Assembly (NCBI RefSeq): GCF_900142925.1
Contig: NZ_FRCN01000003.1
Location: 213,300 to 277,299 of the forward strand
DNA: 64,000 nt
Source: Chitinophaga sp. CF418
GTDB lineage: Bacteria > Bacteroidota > Bacteroidia > Chitinophagales > Chitinophagaceae
Direction of reading: 5' to 3'
Of this stretch, positions 9,401-17,434 are shown piece after piece. Position 1 is the stretch's first letter, and each line of letters starts with the position of its first letter. The position numbers and the translations under genes were made by a program. The notes beneath the pieces are model-generated. The model saw only the letters and a program-made list of their open reading frames with translations. It was not told where the DNA came from and did not search any database.

Positions 9401-9609
9401 AGGAAAAAATATTTGAACCATTTTTCAGGCTGAACAACAAGGAAAAGCCAGGAACAGGTATTGGATTACCTCTGGCCAGGTCGTTAACAGAATTACATAA
9501 CGGATCTTTAGAGTTGGTTTCGGGTAGTATCAATGAAATCGTTTTTGTATTAACATTACCGATACATCAAAAATTCGAGTTTAATCTGGGTAGCTGGAAA
9601 AAAATATAA
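6454..9609 (+). CDS. Propeller-type sensor histidine kinase (split HTCS)
   Basis: The 1051-residue membrane kinase has a signal peptide, then about 14 two-component-regulator propeller repeats (recurring DSKGFMWIGTRGGLNRFD-like units), a Y_Y_Y domain around residues 680-760 and one membrane helix near 771-790. The cytoplasmic part has a HisKA helix with phospho-acceptor H827 in AHEIQTPL, an N box (DNLISNAIKYA), a G1 variant (NDGKEIP) and GTGIGLPLARSLTELHNG. Classical hybrid two-component systems of Bacteroidota carry receiver and AraC-type domains on the same chain; here the protein stops after the ATPase domain and the next gene supplies both. It presumably senses an oligosaccharide in the periplasm for the divergent GH43 gene. 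Confidence 0.92.
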   Translation: MQLFPHAIFVSLILQLATLSCCGQYYFTHYQVDDGLVHNSVMSILQDSKGFMWIGTRGGLNRFDGYTFKTYKNEKNKFGSIGNNVINVISEDKKGMLWIGTGKGIFMYNPCNEVFTPLDITPPTYISHLVIDSDNNLWFLANYSLYKYDQRQKKVEDLRLHASCVAIDSSRNLWVGNDDGVISIYSHQKMTNVRIIDQRIPANMRSISKICPVSDKEILVGCFKQGLKNYNTKTGTITSLPLRNNDNTDVYVRDITAGSNQHYWIATESGIYVYDLTTNTSQNLRKQISDPYSLTDNAVYTICKDNRGGMWAGTFFGGLNYYSAENARFEKYYPLQGTNSISGNAVGTICPDTKGNLWIGTEDAGINKFNIKTGKFTNYTATGKRGAISYPNIHGLLTLGNQLFIGPFLHGMEIMDMRTGTVTDRFQFIGDKNDRVSDFVLRFYLTMDSTLLVGTAYNGSGLFLYDRKHKTFSRVKQIPYNSYVFDITEDAQGNIWTGSVSQGAFYYNRKTGKHGNFRFGDKQHNEMINEFPVYNIFEDSNHSLWFATAGGGLIKLNPDRKTIKKFTIENGLPSNAVFCILEDNSKRLWISSLRGLICFDLRTEQCKTYTQSNGLITDQFNYNSAYKDATGKMYFGSVKGMIAFNPADFGTKDVSPPTYITGFQINNKDDPHTKSILFTDTIVLTHDQNNFSIEFAALNYSSARATRYRYFMTGVNKDWTYLNTNRNAYFTNLAPGSYTFTVRAESNVGNWTGKERRLFISISPPFWKSNTAYFLYVLISGTILFLLIRYYHSYLNSKNLIKLQLFEHEKKKEIYQFKIEFFTNIAHEIQTPLTLIVGPVERLIKMAENQPNIKKSLLMVQKNANRLTELTGQLLDFRQTEIEQFGLNFVNADINKLLIEQTDSFRELAKESKISLHIDLPEIHIMAFVDREALIKICDNLISNAIKYAACRAIIKMLPLNTGDEKFTIIFSNDGKEIPAKFQEKIFEPFFRLNNKEKPGTGIGLPLARSLTELHNGSLELVSGSINEIVFVLTLPIHQKFEFNLGSWKKI

Positions 9610-9614
9610 TAACT

Positions 9615-10388
9615 ATGACTGAAAGCATTTTAATTATAGATGATAACCAGGATATCCTGGAATTTCTATCAGAAGTTTTAGGTGATACTTATAAAGTACA
9701 TCTGGCAGAAAATGCTGAAAATGCGCTGCTGGTTCTGGATACCGAAATGATACATCTCATCGTATTAGATATTATGATGCCGGGGATGGATGGTTTTGAA
9801 CTATGTCAGGTGGTCAAATCAAATGTTGAATACTGCCATATTCCGATCATATTATTGACGTCCAAAAACACCCATCTGTCACATATAAAAGGACTGGAGG
9901 CTGGCGCTGACGCTTATATTAAAAAACCTTTTTCTCCCAGATTCCTTCAGATACAAATTACCAATTTGCTTAATAACCGCTTAAAGATAAAAACTCATTT
10001 TGCGAGTTCACCATTTGAAGATGTACGGGTGATGGCTCATTCAAAAACGGATGAAATTTTTCTAAAAAAACTGAATGATTATATTCATAAAAATATTCGG
10101 GATGCTCAAATGAATATTGATACGCTGGCTGAACATATGAATATGAGCCGGCCCACTTTTTATCGGAAAATAAAATCTCTTTCTGCTTTATCGCCGAAAG
10201 AACTGATTGATATCACCCGACTCAGAAAGGCAGCTTGTCTTATTGCTGAAAATGAGTTTAGTCTGGCTGAGATTGCCAGGATGGTCGGTTATAGTACTCA
10301 CAGTCTTTTTAGCAGGAATTTTCAAAAGCACTTTAACGCGTCTCCTCAGGAATATATGAATTCACTGCCCCGCATTTCCACACAATAG
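9615..10388 (+). CDS. Response regulator with AraC-type DNA-binding domain
   Basis: This 257-residue protein starts five bases after the kinase stop, in another frame. Residues 1-125 are a receiver: ILIIDDNQDILEFL carries the acidic pair, D52 in VLDIMMPGMDG is the phosphorylation site and K in YIKKPF completes the set. Residues about 155-250 are an AraC-type double HTH (IDTLAEHMNMSRPTFYRKIK and EIARMVGYSTHSLFSRNFQK). Together with the kinase (1051 + 257 residues) it equals the length and domain order of a one-piece hybrid two-component regulator. It is expected to activate glycan-use genes such as the GH43 gene at 4709. Confidence 0.93.
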   Translation: MTESILIIDDNQDILEFLSEVLGDTYKVHLAENAENALLVLDTEMIHLIVLDIMMPGMDGFELCQVVKSNVEYCHIPIILLTSKNTHLSHIKGLEAGADAYIKKPFSPRFLQIQITNLLNNRLKIKTHFASSPFEDVRVMAHSKTDEIFLKKLNDYIHKNIRDAQMNIDTLAEHMNMSRPTFYRKIKSLSALSPKELIDITRLRKAACLIAENEFSLAEIARMVGYSTHSLFSRNFQKHFNASPQEYMNSLPRISTQ

Positions 10389-10758
10389 ACGTTAAATGAT
10401 AGTTACTTTTGATGTTAGCTTCCAGCGTATCACGGGACCAACTATTTTATGAGTCGCATTTGCATATATAATGACGATATCTATGCCTTTCACATTGAAA
10501 ATCAATACCATTTGATATAACCAGGGAAATTTCGCCACAGGCTATGGATGTTTACGGGGGTTTGATTGTTTTAGAATGGCTCCCATTTTGAGAACTGGTA
10601 TTATACTTGCCATAGGTAATATTTTTCGGCGGGTTCTCCTAAACTTTTCCATAAGAAGTACGGCTAACCTTCAGAAAGGAACTTGTACTACAGAGGGCAA
10701 TAGTATTGCAAAATATTATGTTCTGGACTGGTTAATATCGTAAACAACTATATTAAAA
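10389..10758. other. Intergenic stretch, nothing recognised
   Basis: These 370 bases between the response regulator and the hydrolase contain no protein-like frame, no RNA gene that I recognise and no strong hairpin. A promoter for the hydrolase should lie near the 3' end. Confidence 0.4.
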
Positions 10759-11529
10759 ATGCCTATCAGGCAAGAAGCGAAGAAATCTATGACGCAAAGT
10801 GTGAAAGTGATTTTTGGGGTGTTATTTATGTTCAGTAGCGTCGTGGTGGGCGCTCAAACTCCGCAGGATACAGCAAAAAAAGAACAAAAAACTGTTTATC
10901 TTTTTAGCGGCCTGGGGGCAGACTCAAGTATATTTATGAACCTGGAACTTCCGGGGTATCACAAAGTTTACATAACCTGGATTCCTGCGTTGCCTAACGA
11001 ATCAATAAGGCAATATGCAGGTAGGATAAAGAGCCAGATCACAGTTGAAAATCCAGATATCATCGGGCTTTCTTTTGGAGGAATAGTTGCTGTGGAAGTA
11101 TCCAGGCAAATAAAGGTAGATAAAATGGTGTTGATATCCTCAGTCAGAACAAAGAGTGAATTGAACAGGGTACAGGCTTTTTTTATGAAATTGGGTCTAT
11201 ATCGAATCATTCCCGGTTCACTAATACGACGTACTAATTTTCTCACCTATCGGTATTTTGGCGCCCGGTCCCAAAAAGATAAAAAGACATTAACGAATTT
11301 ATTGGAGCATACAGATGTATCTTTTTTTCGTTGGGCACTGAAAAGTATTGCTTATTGGGATAATAAAGTAGCGCCGGAGAGAACTATTCAAATACACGGC
11401 ACGGCCGATAGAGTAATAACCGGCAGGCGCGTGCATACTGATTATCGCATTAAGGGTGGAGGACATCTCATGGTTTTTAATAAAGCAGATACTATTAGTA
11501 AAATTATCACTAATTACCTGGGTGATTAA
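10759..11529 (+). CDS. Secreted alpha/beta hydrolase
   Basis: The 256-residue protein is probably exported. With the alternative ATG at 10789 the N-terminus (MTQSVKVIFGVLFMFSSVVV, then GAQT) is a typical signal peptide; ATG 10759 adds ten polar residues. The alpha/beta-hydrolase fold is shown by YLFSGLGADSSIF, the nucleophile elbow GLSFGG, the acid in HGTADRVI and the final histidine in GGGHLMVF. No lid or domain pointing to a specific substrate is visible. It stands alone, convergent with the permease gene downstream. Confidence 0.8.
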   Translation: MPIRQEAKKSMTQSVKVIFGVLFMFSSVVVGAQTPQDTAKKEQKTVYLFSGLGADSSIFMNLELPGYHKVYITWIPALPNESIRQYAGRIKSQITVENPDIIGLSFGGIVAVEVSRQIKVDKMVLISSVRTKSELNRVQAFFMKLGLYRIIPGSLIRRTNFLTYRYFGARSQKDKKTLTNLLEHTDVSFFRWALKSIAYWDNKVAPERTIQIHGTADRVITGRRVHTDYRIKGGGHLMVFNKADTISKIITNYLGD

Positions 11530-11671
11530 TACGCTCTCCATCCTGAATGTAAACCTTATGCCCTTCCGGAGACCGCTACCGGGCAAAAACGCAAGACCCG
11601 CTTCTCCTACTATTTCCCCTACTGACATTGCTCCTTACAGCGTTGGTGATAACCCCTCGTATTGCAGTCTC

Positions 11672-14035
11672 CTACTCTGCTCTCAGACTCCTGACCGGAT
11701 CTGTCAGCGAGGCTTTGATACCCTGATAACTAACGATAATCAATGTAATAAGAATGGTTGAAACGCCGGCAATCAAAAATACATCCGCCCCAATGGCTGT
11801 ACGATAAGCAAAACCTGCCAGCCAATGATCCATGAGCCACCAGGCTAAAGGGAAAGCGATAAAAACAGCGATCAGCACCAGTTTCAGGAAGTCGGCCGAC
11901 AGCATGACCACGACACTTCTTTCCGATGCCCCTAATACTTTACGGATGCCAATTTCCTTATTTCTTCTTTGTGCGGTGAAAGCGGCCAGACCAAATAATC
12001 CCAGGCAGGATATTACTACCGCCAGTCCTGCGGCATAACCGGACAAAGTCGCCAGGCGATCTTCGGCAATGTATTGTGCATGGTATTCATTATCGACAAA
12101 TTTATAACTGAATGGGAAGCCTGGGTCAAATTTCTCATAAGCCTTTCGGAGCAGGTTTATCGTTTCACGGTTCTTACCCGCTTTGATCCTGACCATTATC
12201 CTGTAAGTGGCAGCAGGCTCCAGTCGCATAGCAAAAGGTTTCACATGCTCATGCATTGATTCAAAATTGAAGTCCTTTACTACTCCTGCTATTTTCCTGT
12301 TCACTCCCCACATCTTCACCACCTTGCCTACCGGGTTACTAAGCCCCATGCTTTTGACGGCAGTTTCATTGAAGATGATCTCTGTACTGTCTGAGCTTAC
12401 ATTGCTATTAAAACTCCTGCCCTCTTTCATGGTCATGCCCAGCGTTTCAATAGCACCATAATACACACCTATGTTGGCAAAGCTGGTTTTATCGTCCCGC
12501 TGCTTACCTTCCCAGTGGATATCTGAAGTACTGCCATAGTCGGCCACTATACTCGCATGGTCTATACTCGATGCAGCTACGACTCCCGGCAGGTCCCTGA
12601 TGGCATTCACAAACACGGGCGTTTTAGTGACCACCTCTGATCCTAACTGGAAGCTGATAATATTGTCTACATTATAACCAGGGTCTTTTGTTTGTATATA
12701 CCTGATCTGTTTATATACCACCAACACGGCAATAATGAACACCGCTGAAATAATGAACTGGAACATAACCAGTCCTTTCCTTACCCATATCTCGCCTAAA
12801 GAAGCCCGTAATTTGCCTTTCAGGATAGCAATGGGATTGAAGCCAGAAAGATAAAATGCTGGGTAAAATCCGGCCAGGATGCCTGTAAAAAGAGTAATGC
12901 CCAAAACAGACAGCCATAACACCGGATCAACCTGCAATGATATCTGCTTGCCGGTAATATTGTTAAACGCAGGCAATAGAAAAGGTAAGAGCACCAACGT
13001 GGCGGCCAATGATAAAAAGGTGATCAGAACAGATTCTCCCAGGTATTGAAAAACAAGCAGCTTCCTGTTTGCACCTACCACCTTCCGGATGCCCACTTCC
13101 TTCAATCTTTTAGACGCCTTCGCAGTGGACAGGTTCATGAAGTTGATACTGGCAATGATGAGAATGAAAAGAGCAATAATGGAAAACATGCGTATATATT
13201 CTATTCTTCCTCCTACCATCGTGCCATTCACATAGCGGTTGTACAAATAACCGGATGAATATTGCCGGGCAAACAACTTGTAGCCGGCATTTTTATCTTT
13301 AGTCCTGGTGAAGTCTGCTATCTTTTTATTGAACTTGCCTATGTCTGTACCTTCCTTCAACACCAGGTAAGTCGAAGGATCGATGCTTCCCCAGGAATTC
13401 AGAAAGGAATATTGCGCCAGGTACACATCAAAAGGCAGGATATAATCATGCTTTACTGAGGAATTGGCGGGAATATCATCAAACACACCCGACACCTGGT
13501 ATTGCTTTTCATGTTGCCACTCAATAGTGCGACCCACTACATTTCCCGTAGTGTGAAATAGTTTCAGCGCCAGCTGTTTTGATATGACGATATTGTTCTT
13601 ATCTGATAAAACCTGGTCTTTATTCCCCTGTAAAAGCGGGTAATAAAAGATATTGAAGTAATCCTTCTCCGCATAATATCCCACTGCATTCAGGTTATTA
13701 TCTTTCACCGACAGCGTCGTCTCTCCCGCCCAGTAAGGATAAATAACTGCAGTGGCGTATTCCACTTCCGGCATATCCTCTTTCAGTGTCCTTGCCAGGA
13801 TACCGGGCGTGGCAGCCATTGTTTGTATGCCTTCCGAATTCTCCACATTGGTCATTACCTGGTACAGCAGACTATCGTTCGCGTGAAATTTGTCAACATG
13901 TACTTCATCATTGATCCACAGGTAGATCAGTATTGCGCAGGTCAATCCGGTAGACAAACCAACCAGATTAAGCAGGGTAAACCGGCGGTCCTTCATCAGG
14001 TTGCGCCAGGCTATTTTGATATAGTTTTTAAGCAT
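11672..14035 (-). CDS. FtsX/MacB-type ABC transporter permease
   Basis: About 787 residues from ATG 14035 (MLKNYIKIAWRNLMKDRRFT, the usual start of this family; an upstream TTG at 14086 is unlikely). The layout is the eight-helix, duplicated form common in Bacteroidota: N-terminal helix, MacB-like periplasmic domain, first FtsX domain near residues 270-400 (NFMNLSTAKASKRLKEVGIRKVVGA), a second periplasmic domain, and a second FtsX domain at the end (RRNKEIGIRKVLGAS). Such permeases need a separate LolD/MacB-like ATPase, and none is nearby. They act in lipoprotein or peptide efflux or in envelope mechanotransmission; the cargo cannot be told here. Confidence 0.88.
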   Translation of the reverse strand: MLKNYIKIAWRNLMKDRRFTLLNLVGLSTGLTCAILIYLWINDEVHVDKFHANDSLLYQVMTNVENSEGIQTMAATPGILARTLKEDMPEVEYATAVIYPYWAGETTLSVKDNNLNAVGYYAEKDYFNIFYYPLLQGNKDQVLSDKNNIVISKQLALKLFHTTGNVVGRTIEWQHEKQYQVSGVFDDIPANSSVKHDYILPFDVYLAQYSFLNSWGSIDPSTYLVLKEGTDIGKFNKKIADFTRTKDKNAGYKLFARQYSSGYLYNRYVNGTMVGGRIEYIRMFSIIALFILIIASINFMNLSTAKASKRLKEVGIRKVVGANRKLLVFQYLGESVLITFLSLAATLVLLPFLLPAFNNITGKQISLQVDPVLWLSVLGITLFTGILAGFYPAFYLSGFNPIAILKGKLRASLGEIWVRKGLVMFQFIISAVFIIAVLVVYKQIRYIQTKDPGYNVDNIISFQLGSEVVTKTPVFVNAIRDLPGVVAASSIDHASIVADYGSTSDIHWEGKQRDDKTSFANIGVYYGAIETLGMTMKEGRSFNSNVSSDSTEIIFNETAVKSMGLSNPVGKVVKMWGVNRKIAGVVKDFNFESMHEHVKPFAMRLEPAATYRIMVRIKAGKNRETINLLRKAYEKFDPGFPFSYKFVDNEYHAQYIAEDRLATLSGYAAGLAVVISCLGLFGLAAFTAQRRNKEIGIRKVLGASERSVVVMLSADFLKLVLIAVFIAFPLAWWLMDHWLAGFAYRTAIGADVFLIAGVSTILITLIIVSYQGIKASLTDPVRSLRAE

Positions 14036-14232
14036 CAGCGGGAGTGTTAGACTATTCAGCATGTTGGTATGCCAAGCCAATGCCAATCTATATAATACTA
14101 TTATAAAAATAACTATATATTATTCATATATTCATATGTTCACTTTTGAGACATTCCCTGTCCGGTATCGGGTAAAAATAAAAAAGGCTGTACGCCGTAG
14201 CGGACAACCTTTCCGGTATTCACCCATTACTT

Positions 14233-14997
14233 TTACAGAAACATCCCGCCTGATGCTTCTATACACTGTGCGGTGATCCACCTTGCTCTTTCACTGCAAA
14301 GGAATGCCACAACACCTCCAATATCGTCTGGCACGCCAACACGTCCCAACGCTATCTGTGTTGACAGGTACTCTTTCGCACCGGGATGGTTTTCAAGCGC
14401 CTCACGGGTGAAATCAGTCTCAATGATACCGGGAGCTACCACATTTGCGTTGATCTTTCTTGGGCCTAATTCTTTCGCCAGGTATTTTGTGAAGTTATAT
14501 ATGGCTGCTTTCATAGAAGAGTATGCAGCATAACCCGGAGTTACAAACCTTGCCAGACCGGTGGAGATATTCACGATCCTTCCGCCGTCGGCAATGACGT
14601 TCAGCAATGTCTGTGTAAGGAAATAGGCTCCTTTGAAGTGCGTGTTCACCAGCGCATCAAAGTCTTCTTCCATTGTATCGGAGATTAGTGAGGCACGGTT
14701 AATACCTGCATTATTCACCAGGAAATCAATATTTGCGGTATCCCATTTTTCTTTCAGGACCTGCAGCAGGCTGGCTTTAAAAGCAGGGAATGATTTAGTG
14801 TCGCCTACATTTAACTGCAGGGTTACAGCTTCCACGTTAAATTTTTCAACCTCAGCTACGACATTCTGTGCCTCTTCTTTTTTACTGTTATAAGTGAACA
14901 CAATATGATGTCCGTCCTTTGCAAGTTCCATCACCATGTTCTTACCTAATCCGCGGCTGCCACCGGTTACGAGTGCTATTTTCTTCGTTGTTTTCAT
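14233..14997 (-). CDS. Classical short-chain dehydrogenase/reductase
   Basis: 254 residues from ATG 14997 (MKTTKKIALVTGG). The in-frame ATG at 15036 would place the promoter box inside the gene and is rejected. Classical SDR motifs: TGGSRGLG for NAD(P) binding, NNAG, the catalytic serine in NIST, YSSMK for the YxxxK pair, and APGIIETDF. The substrate is unknown; closest in style to 3-oxoacyl-ACP-reductase-like or glucose-dehydrogenase-like SDRs. The gene follows the AraC-type regulator at 15095 on the same strand, but a separate promoter with two direct-repeat boxes lies between them, so it is probably its regulated target. Confidence 0.9.
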   Translation of the reverse strand: MKTTKKIALVTGGSRGLGKNMVMELAKDGHHIVFTYNSKKEEAQNVVAEVEKFNVEAVTLQLNVGDTKSFPAFKASLLQVLKEKWDTANIDFLVNNAGINRASLISDTMEEDFDALVNTHFKGAYFLTQTLLNVIADGGRIVNISTGLARFVTPGYAAYSSMKAAIYNFTKYLAKELGPRKINANVVAPGIIETDFTREALENHPGAKEYLSTQIALGRVGVPDDIGGVVAFLCSERARWITAQCIEASGGMFL

Positions 14998-15022
14998 TTT
15001 TGTACTGTGTTTAATTACAGTA

Positions 15023-15030
15023 CAAAGTTG
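15023..15030 (-). promoter_or_regulatory. -7-like box CAACTTTG of the SDR gene
   Basis: CAACTTTG differs from TAnnTTTG in one position and lies 26 bases before the SDR ATG. The first regulator box starts exactly 22 bases from its upstream edge, the same distance as at the regulator's own promoter. Confidence 0.45.
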
Positions 15031-15051
15031 GCACATCGGGGCTCCGGAATC

Positions 15052-15070
15052 ATGGTACCTTCTTCAGTAT
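15052..15070 (-). promoter_or_regulatory. Direct-repeat box 1 (candidate AraC-type operator)
   Basis: On the plus strand it reads ATGGTACCTTCTTCAGTAT. It lies in the SDR promoter, directly next to box 2 and 21 bases (two helical turns) from it start to start. It is likely a site of the regulator encoded at 15095. Confidence 0.65.
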
Positions 15071-15072
15071 AA

Positions 15073-15091
15073 ATGGTACCCTCTTCAGTAT
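15073..15091 (-). promoter_or_regulatory. Direct-repeat box 2 (candidate AraC-type operator)
   Basis: ATGGTACCCTCTTCAGTAT on the plus strand, one base different from box 1. It ends four bases before the stop codon of the regulator gene, so the SDR promoter occupies the whole short gap between the two genes. Confidence 0.65.
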
Positions 15092-15094
15092 TTT

Positions 15095-15547
15095 TTAAGC
15101 TTGTTGATGTAAACGCCTGAACTGTGAGGGTGTTACTCCTTCAAACGATTTGAACCACTTGGTAAAGTTGGAGGCGTCGTAGGTAAGCAGATAGGCAACA
15201 TCCGCCACAGAGCGTTTATTATCCAGCAACAATTCTTTTGCGAGCGTCAGCAGCTTTTCTTCATAAAAGAAGCAAGGGTGATGGCCGGTATGTTCTTTGA
15301 TAACATTGCTAAGATGTGTGGGGTGGATGAACAGTGCTTCAGCAAAATCTCTGAGCTCATGCATTTTGTCTGTCCGCTCAGCAACTATATCAGCCAGATG
15401 CTCATCTAACAGTCTGAGAAAATCCTGGTAGATCTCTTCCTTACGGCTGATATATTTTTTGGGGATTTTGATCTGCGCTGCCTGTTCCTTTGTGATGGCT
15501 TTTAAAATGGCACTATTTCCGGACGGAGTTGATAACACAGTGATCAT
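15095..15547 (-). CDS. AraC-type HTH regulator, short form
   Basis: About 150 residues from ATG 15547; the frame extends to a TTG at 15580. It contains essentially only the AraC-type double HTH: DFAEALFIHPTHLSNVIKEHTGHHP for the first HTH and DVAYLLTYDASNFTKWFKSFEGVTPSQFR for the second, with a 50-residue N-terminal segment too short for a full sensing domain. Three copies of one 19-base repeat occur, one upstream of this gene and two upstream of the SDR gene, pointing to autoregulation and control of the SDR. Confidence 0.85.
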   Translation of the reverse strand: MITVLSTPSGNSAILKAITKEQAAQIKIPKKYISRKEEIYQDFLRLLDEHLADIVAERTDKMHELRDFAEALFIHPTHLSNVIKEHTGHHPCFFYEEKLLTLAKELLLDNKRSVADVAYLLTYDASNFTKWFKSFEGVTPSQFRRLHQQA

Positions 15548-15566
15548 GATGCTTACGTTTAAGGAG

Positions 15567-15574
15567 CAAGTATA
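15567..15574 (-). promoter_or_regulatory. -7-like box TATACTTG of the AraC-type gene
   Basis: TATACTTG is one base from TAnnTTTG and lies 20 bases before the ATG at 15547. Box 3 starts 22 bases from its upstream edge. Confidence 0.4.
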
Positions 15575-15595
15575 AGACAATCTGCCTGCAAAAAA

Positions 15596-15614
15596 ATGGT
15601 GACCTCTTCAGTTT
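15596..15614 (-). promoter_or_regulatory. Direct-repeat box 3 (candidate autoregulatory operator)
   Basis: ATGGTGACCTCTTCAGTTT on the plus strand matches boxes 1 and 2 in about 16 of 19 positions, is in the same orientation, and sits at the same distance from its -7-like box as box 1 does. Confidence 0.6.
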
Positions 15615-15708
15615 TTTTGTACAGATCACGGTTCTTGTTGGCAGAATCCTTACTAAATTATAACACTTTGATTTTAAATGTAAATTTAAGCAAATAACAC
15701 TTTGTTTT

Positions 15709-17433
15709 ATGCCCAAAACGATAGCTGCACAAATAGTGGAACAACTGGTAGCCGCCGGCGTCAAAAGAGTACATGGCGTGGTGGGGGATTCCCTGAACAG
15801 CATTACAGACGAGATCCGTCAGCACGGGGAGATTGAATGGATACATTACCGCCATGAGGAAGCGGCGGCCTTTGCTGCGGGTGCGGAAGCGCAGCTGACG
15901 GGCAAACTGGCAGTATGTGCAGGAAGCTGTGGCCCCGGCAATATGCACCTCATTAACGGGTTGTATGATGCCCACCGGAGTATGGCCCCTGTACTGGCTA
16001 TTGCGGCCCAGGTTCCCAGTACGGAAATAGGCACCTCCTATTTCCAGGAGACCCGGCCGGAAGCCCTTTTCCGGGAGTGCAGTCACTATTGCGAGACCAT
16101 TGCCTCTGCCCGGCAGATGCCACGGGTGTTGCAGATAGCCATGCAGAATGCCGTAGGACTGGGTGGCGTAGCCGTGATCGCTCTCTCGGGAGATGTAGCC
16201 ATGCAGGCCATAGAAAGCAATGGTCTGGAACATAGCCTGATGATCAGCCGCCCGACTATACGTCCTTCCGACCATGAGTTAAATAAACTGGCAGAGCTCA
16301 TCAATCAGTCAGAAAAGATCACCCTGCTTTGTGGCAGCGGCTGTGCCGGTGCACATGATGAACTGATGGCTGCCGGGGAAAAGCTGCTTTCTCCTATGGT
16401 ACACGCCCTGCGGGGGAAAGAACATGTAGAATATGATAATCCCTTTGATGTGGGCATGACAGGCCTGATAGGATTCTCCTCCGGTTATCATGCCATGGAA
16501 AACAGCGACCTGGTGATCATGCTGGGAACTGACTTTCCTTACAAGGACTGGTTTCCTTCCCGTGCACAGATCGCACAGATAGATATCCGTGCAGAGCGCC
16601 TCGGCAGGCGTTGTAATATTGCGCTTGGGCTGGTAGGAGATGTAAGGGAAACCCTCCATTGCCTGTTGCCACTGGTAAAACGGAAGACCGACCGTTCTTA
16701 CCTGGATAAATGTGTGGAGCATTACAGGAATAGTCGTGAATCGCTTGAAAATCATGCTACCGGCAAAGCAGATAAGACACCTATACACCCGGAATACCTG
16801 GCGCAGATGATAGATAAACTGGCGGCAGATGATGCTGTCTTTACCACCGATGTGGGAGAGCCTACTGTATGGGCAGCCCGCTATCTGAGGATGAAGAAGG
16901 GGCAACGCCTGCTGGGATCATTCAATCATGGCTCTATGGCCAGTGCTATGCCACAGGCTATCGGCGCGCAACTTACCTACCCCGGCAGACAGGTGATTTC
17001 CCTCTCAGGAGATGGCGGTTTTGCTATGATGATGGGAGATATCCTCACCATAGCACAGTATAATCTGCCGGTGAAGATTATTGTATTTAACAACAGCTCT
17101 TTAGGTTTTGTGGCGATGGAAATGAAGGTGGCCGGACTGCCGCCTTACGGTACTGATCTGAAGAATCCTGACTTCGCCCGTATGGCCGAGGCAATAGGCA
17201 TCAAAGGCATCCGCCTTGAGGACCCTGCTAATGTAGGTATTGCGCTGGAAAAGGCATTTGCGCACGAAGGGCCGGTACTGATAGATGCCGTTGTGAATCC
17301 GTCTGTACTGGTAATGCCGCCTAAGATAGAATTCTCTCAGGCGAAAGGGTTCGGGATGTATGCGTTAAAACAGGTATTTAACGGTAATGGAAAAGAAGTA
17401 TGGGATACCCTGACCTCCAATTTCCTGGATTAG
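15709..17433 (+). CDS. poxB: Pyruvate oxidase / pyruvate dehydrogenase (quinone)
   Basis: The 574-residue thiamine-diphosphate enzyme has the length of E. coli PoxB (572). Order: N-terminal pyrimidine-binding domain with catalytic glutamate in YRHEEAAAFAAGAEAQ, central FAD-type domain, and C-terminal pyrophosphate domain with SGDGGFAMMMGDILT and NNSS completing the metal-binding GDG-N motif. The stretch CAGSCGPGNMHLINGLYDAHRS is typical of PoxB. The reaction is oxidative decarboxylation of pyruvate to acetate and CO2 with electrons to the quinone pool at the inner membrane. The C-terminal tail could be the membrane-binding part, as in E. coli. It ends one base before the converging GlxA-type gene. 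Confidence 0.92.
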   Translation: MPKTIAAQIVEQLVAAGVKRVHGVVGDSLNSITDEIRQHGEIEWIHYRHEEAAAFAAGAEAQLTGKLAVCAGSCGPGNMHLINGLYDAHRSMAPVLAIAAQVPSTEIGTSYFQETRPEALFRECSHYCETIASARQMPRVLQIAMQNAVGLGGVAVIALSGDVAMQAIESNGLEHSLMISRPTIRPSDHELNKLAELINQSEKITLLCGSGCAGAHDELMAAGEKLLSPMVHALRGKEHVEYDNPFDVGMTGLIGFSSGYHAMENSDLVIMLGTDFPYKDWFPSRAQIAQIDIRAERLGRRCNIALGLVGDVRETLHCLLPLVKRKTDRSYLDKCVEHYRNSRESLENHATGKADKTPIHPEYLAQMIDKLAADDAVFTTDVGEPTVWAARYLRMKKGQRLLGSFNHGSMASAMPQAIGAQLTYPGRQVISLSGDGGFAMMMGDILTIAQYNLPVKIIVFNNSSLGFVAMEMKVAGLPPYGTDLKNPDFARMAEAIGIKGIRLEDPANVGIALEKAFAHEGPVLIDAVVNPSVLVMPPKIEFSQAKGFGMYALKQVFNGNGKEVWDTLTSNFLD

Positions 17434-17434
17434 G

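Noticed and set aside
15658..16275. Long minus-strand frame opposite pyruvate oxidase
   Set aside because: It is antisense to a fully conserved enzyme, has no family-like sequence and no start signals.
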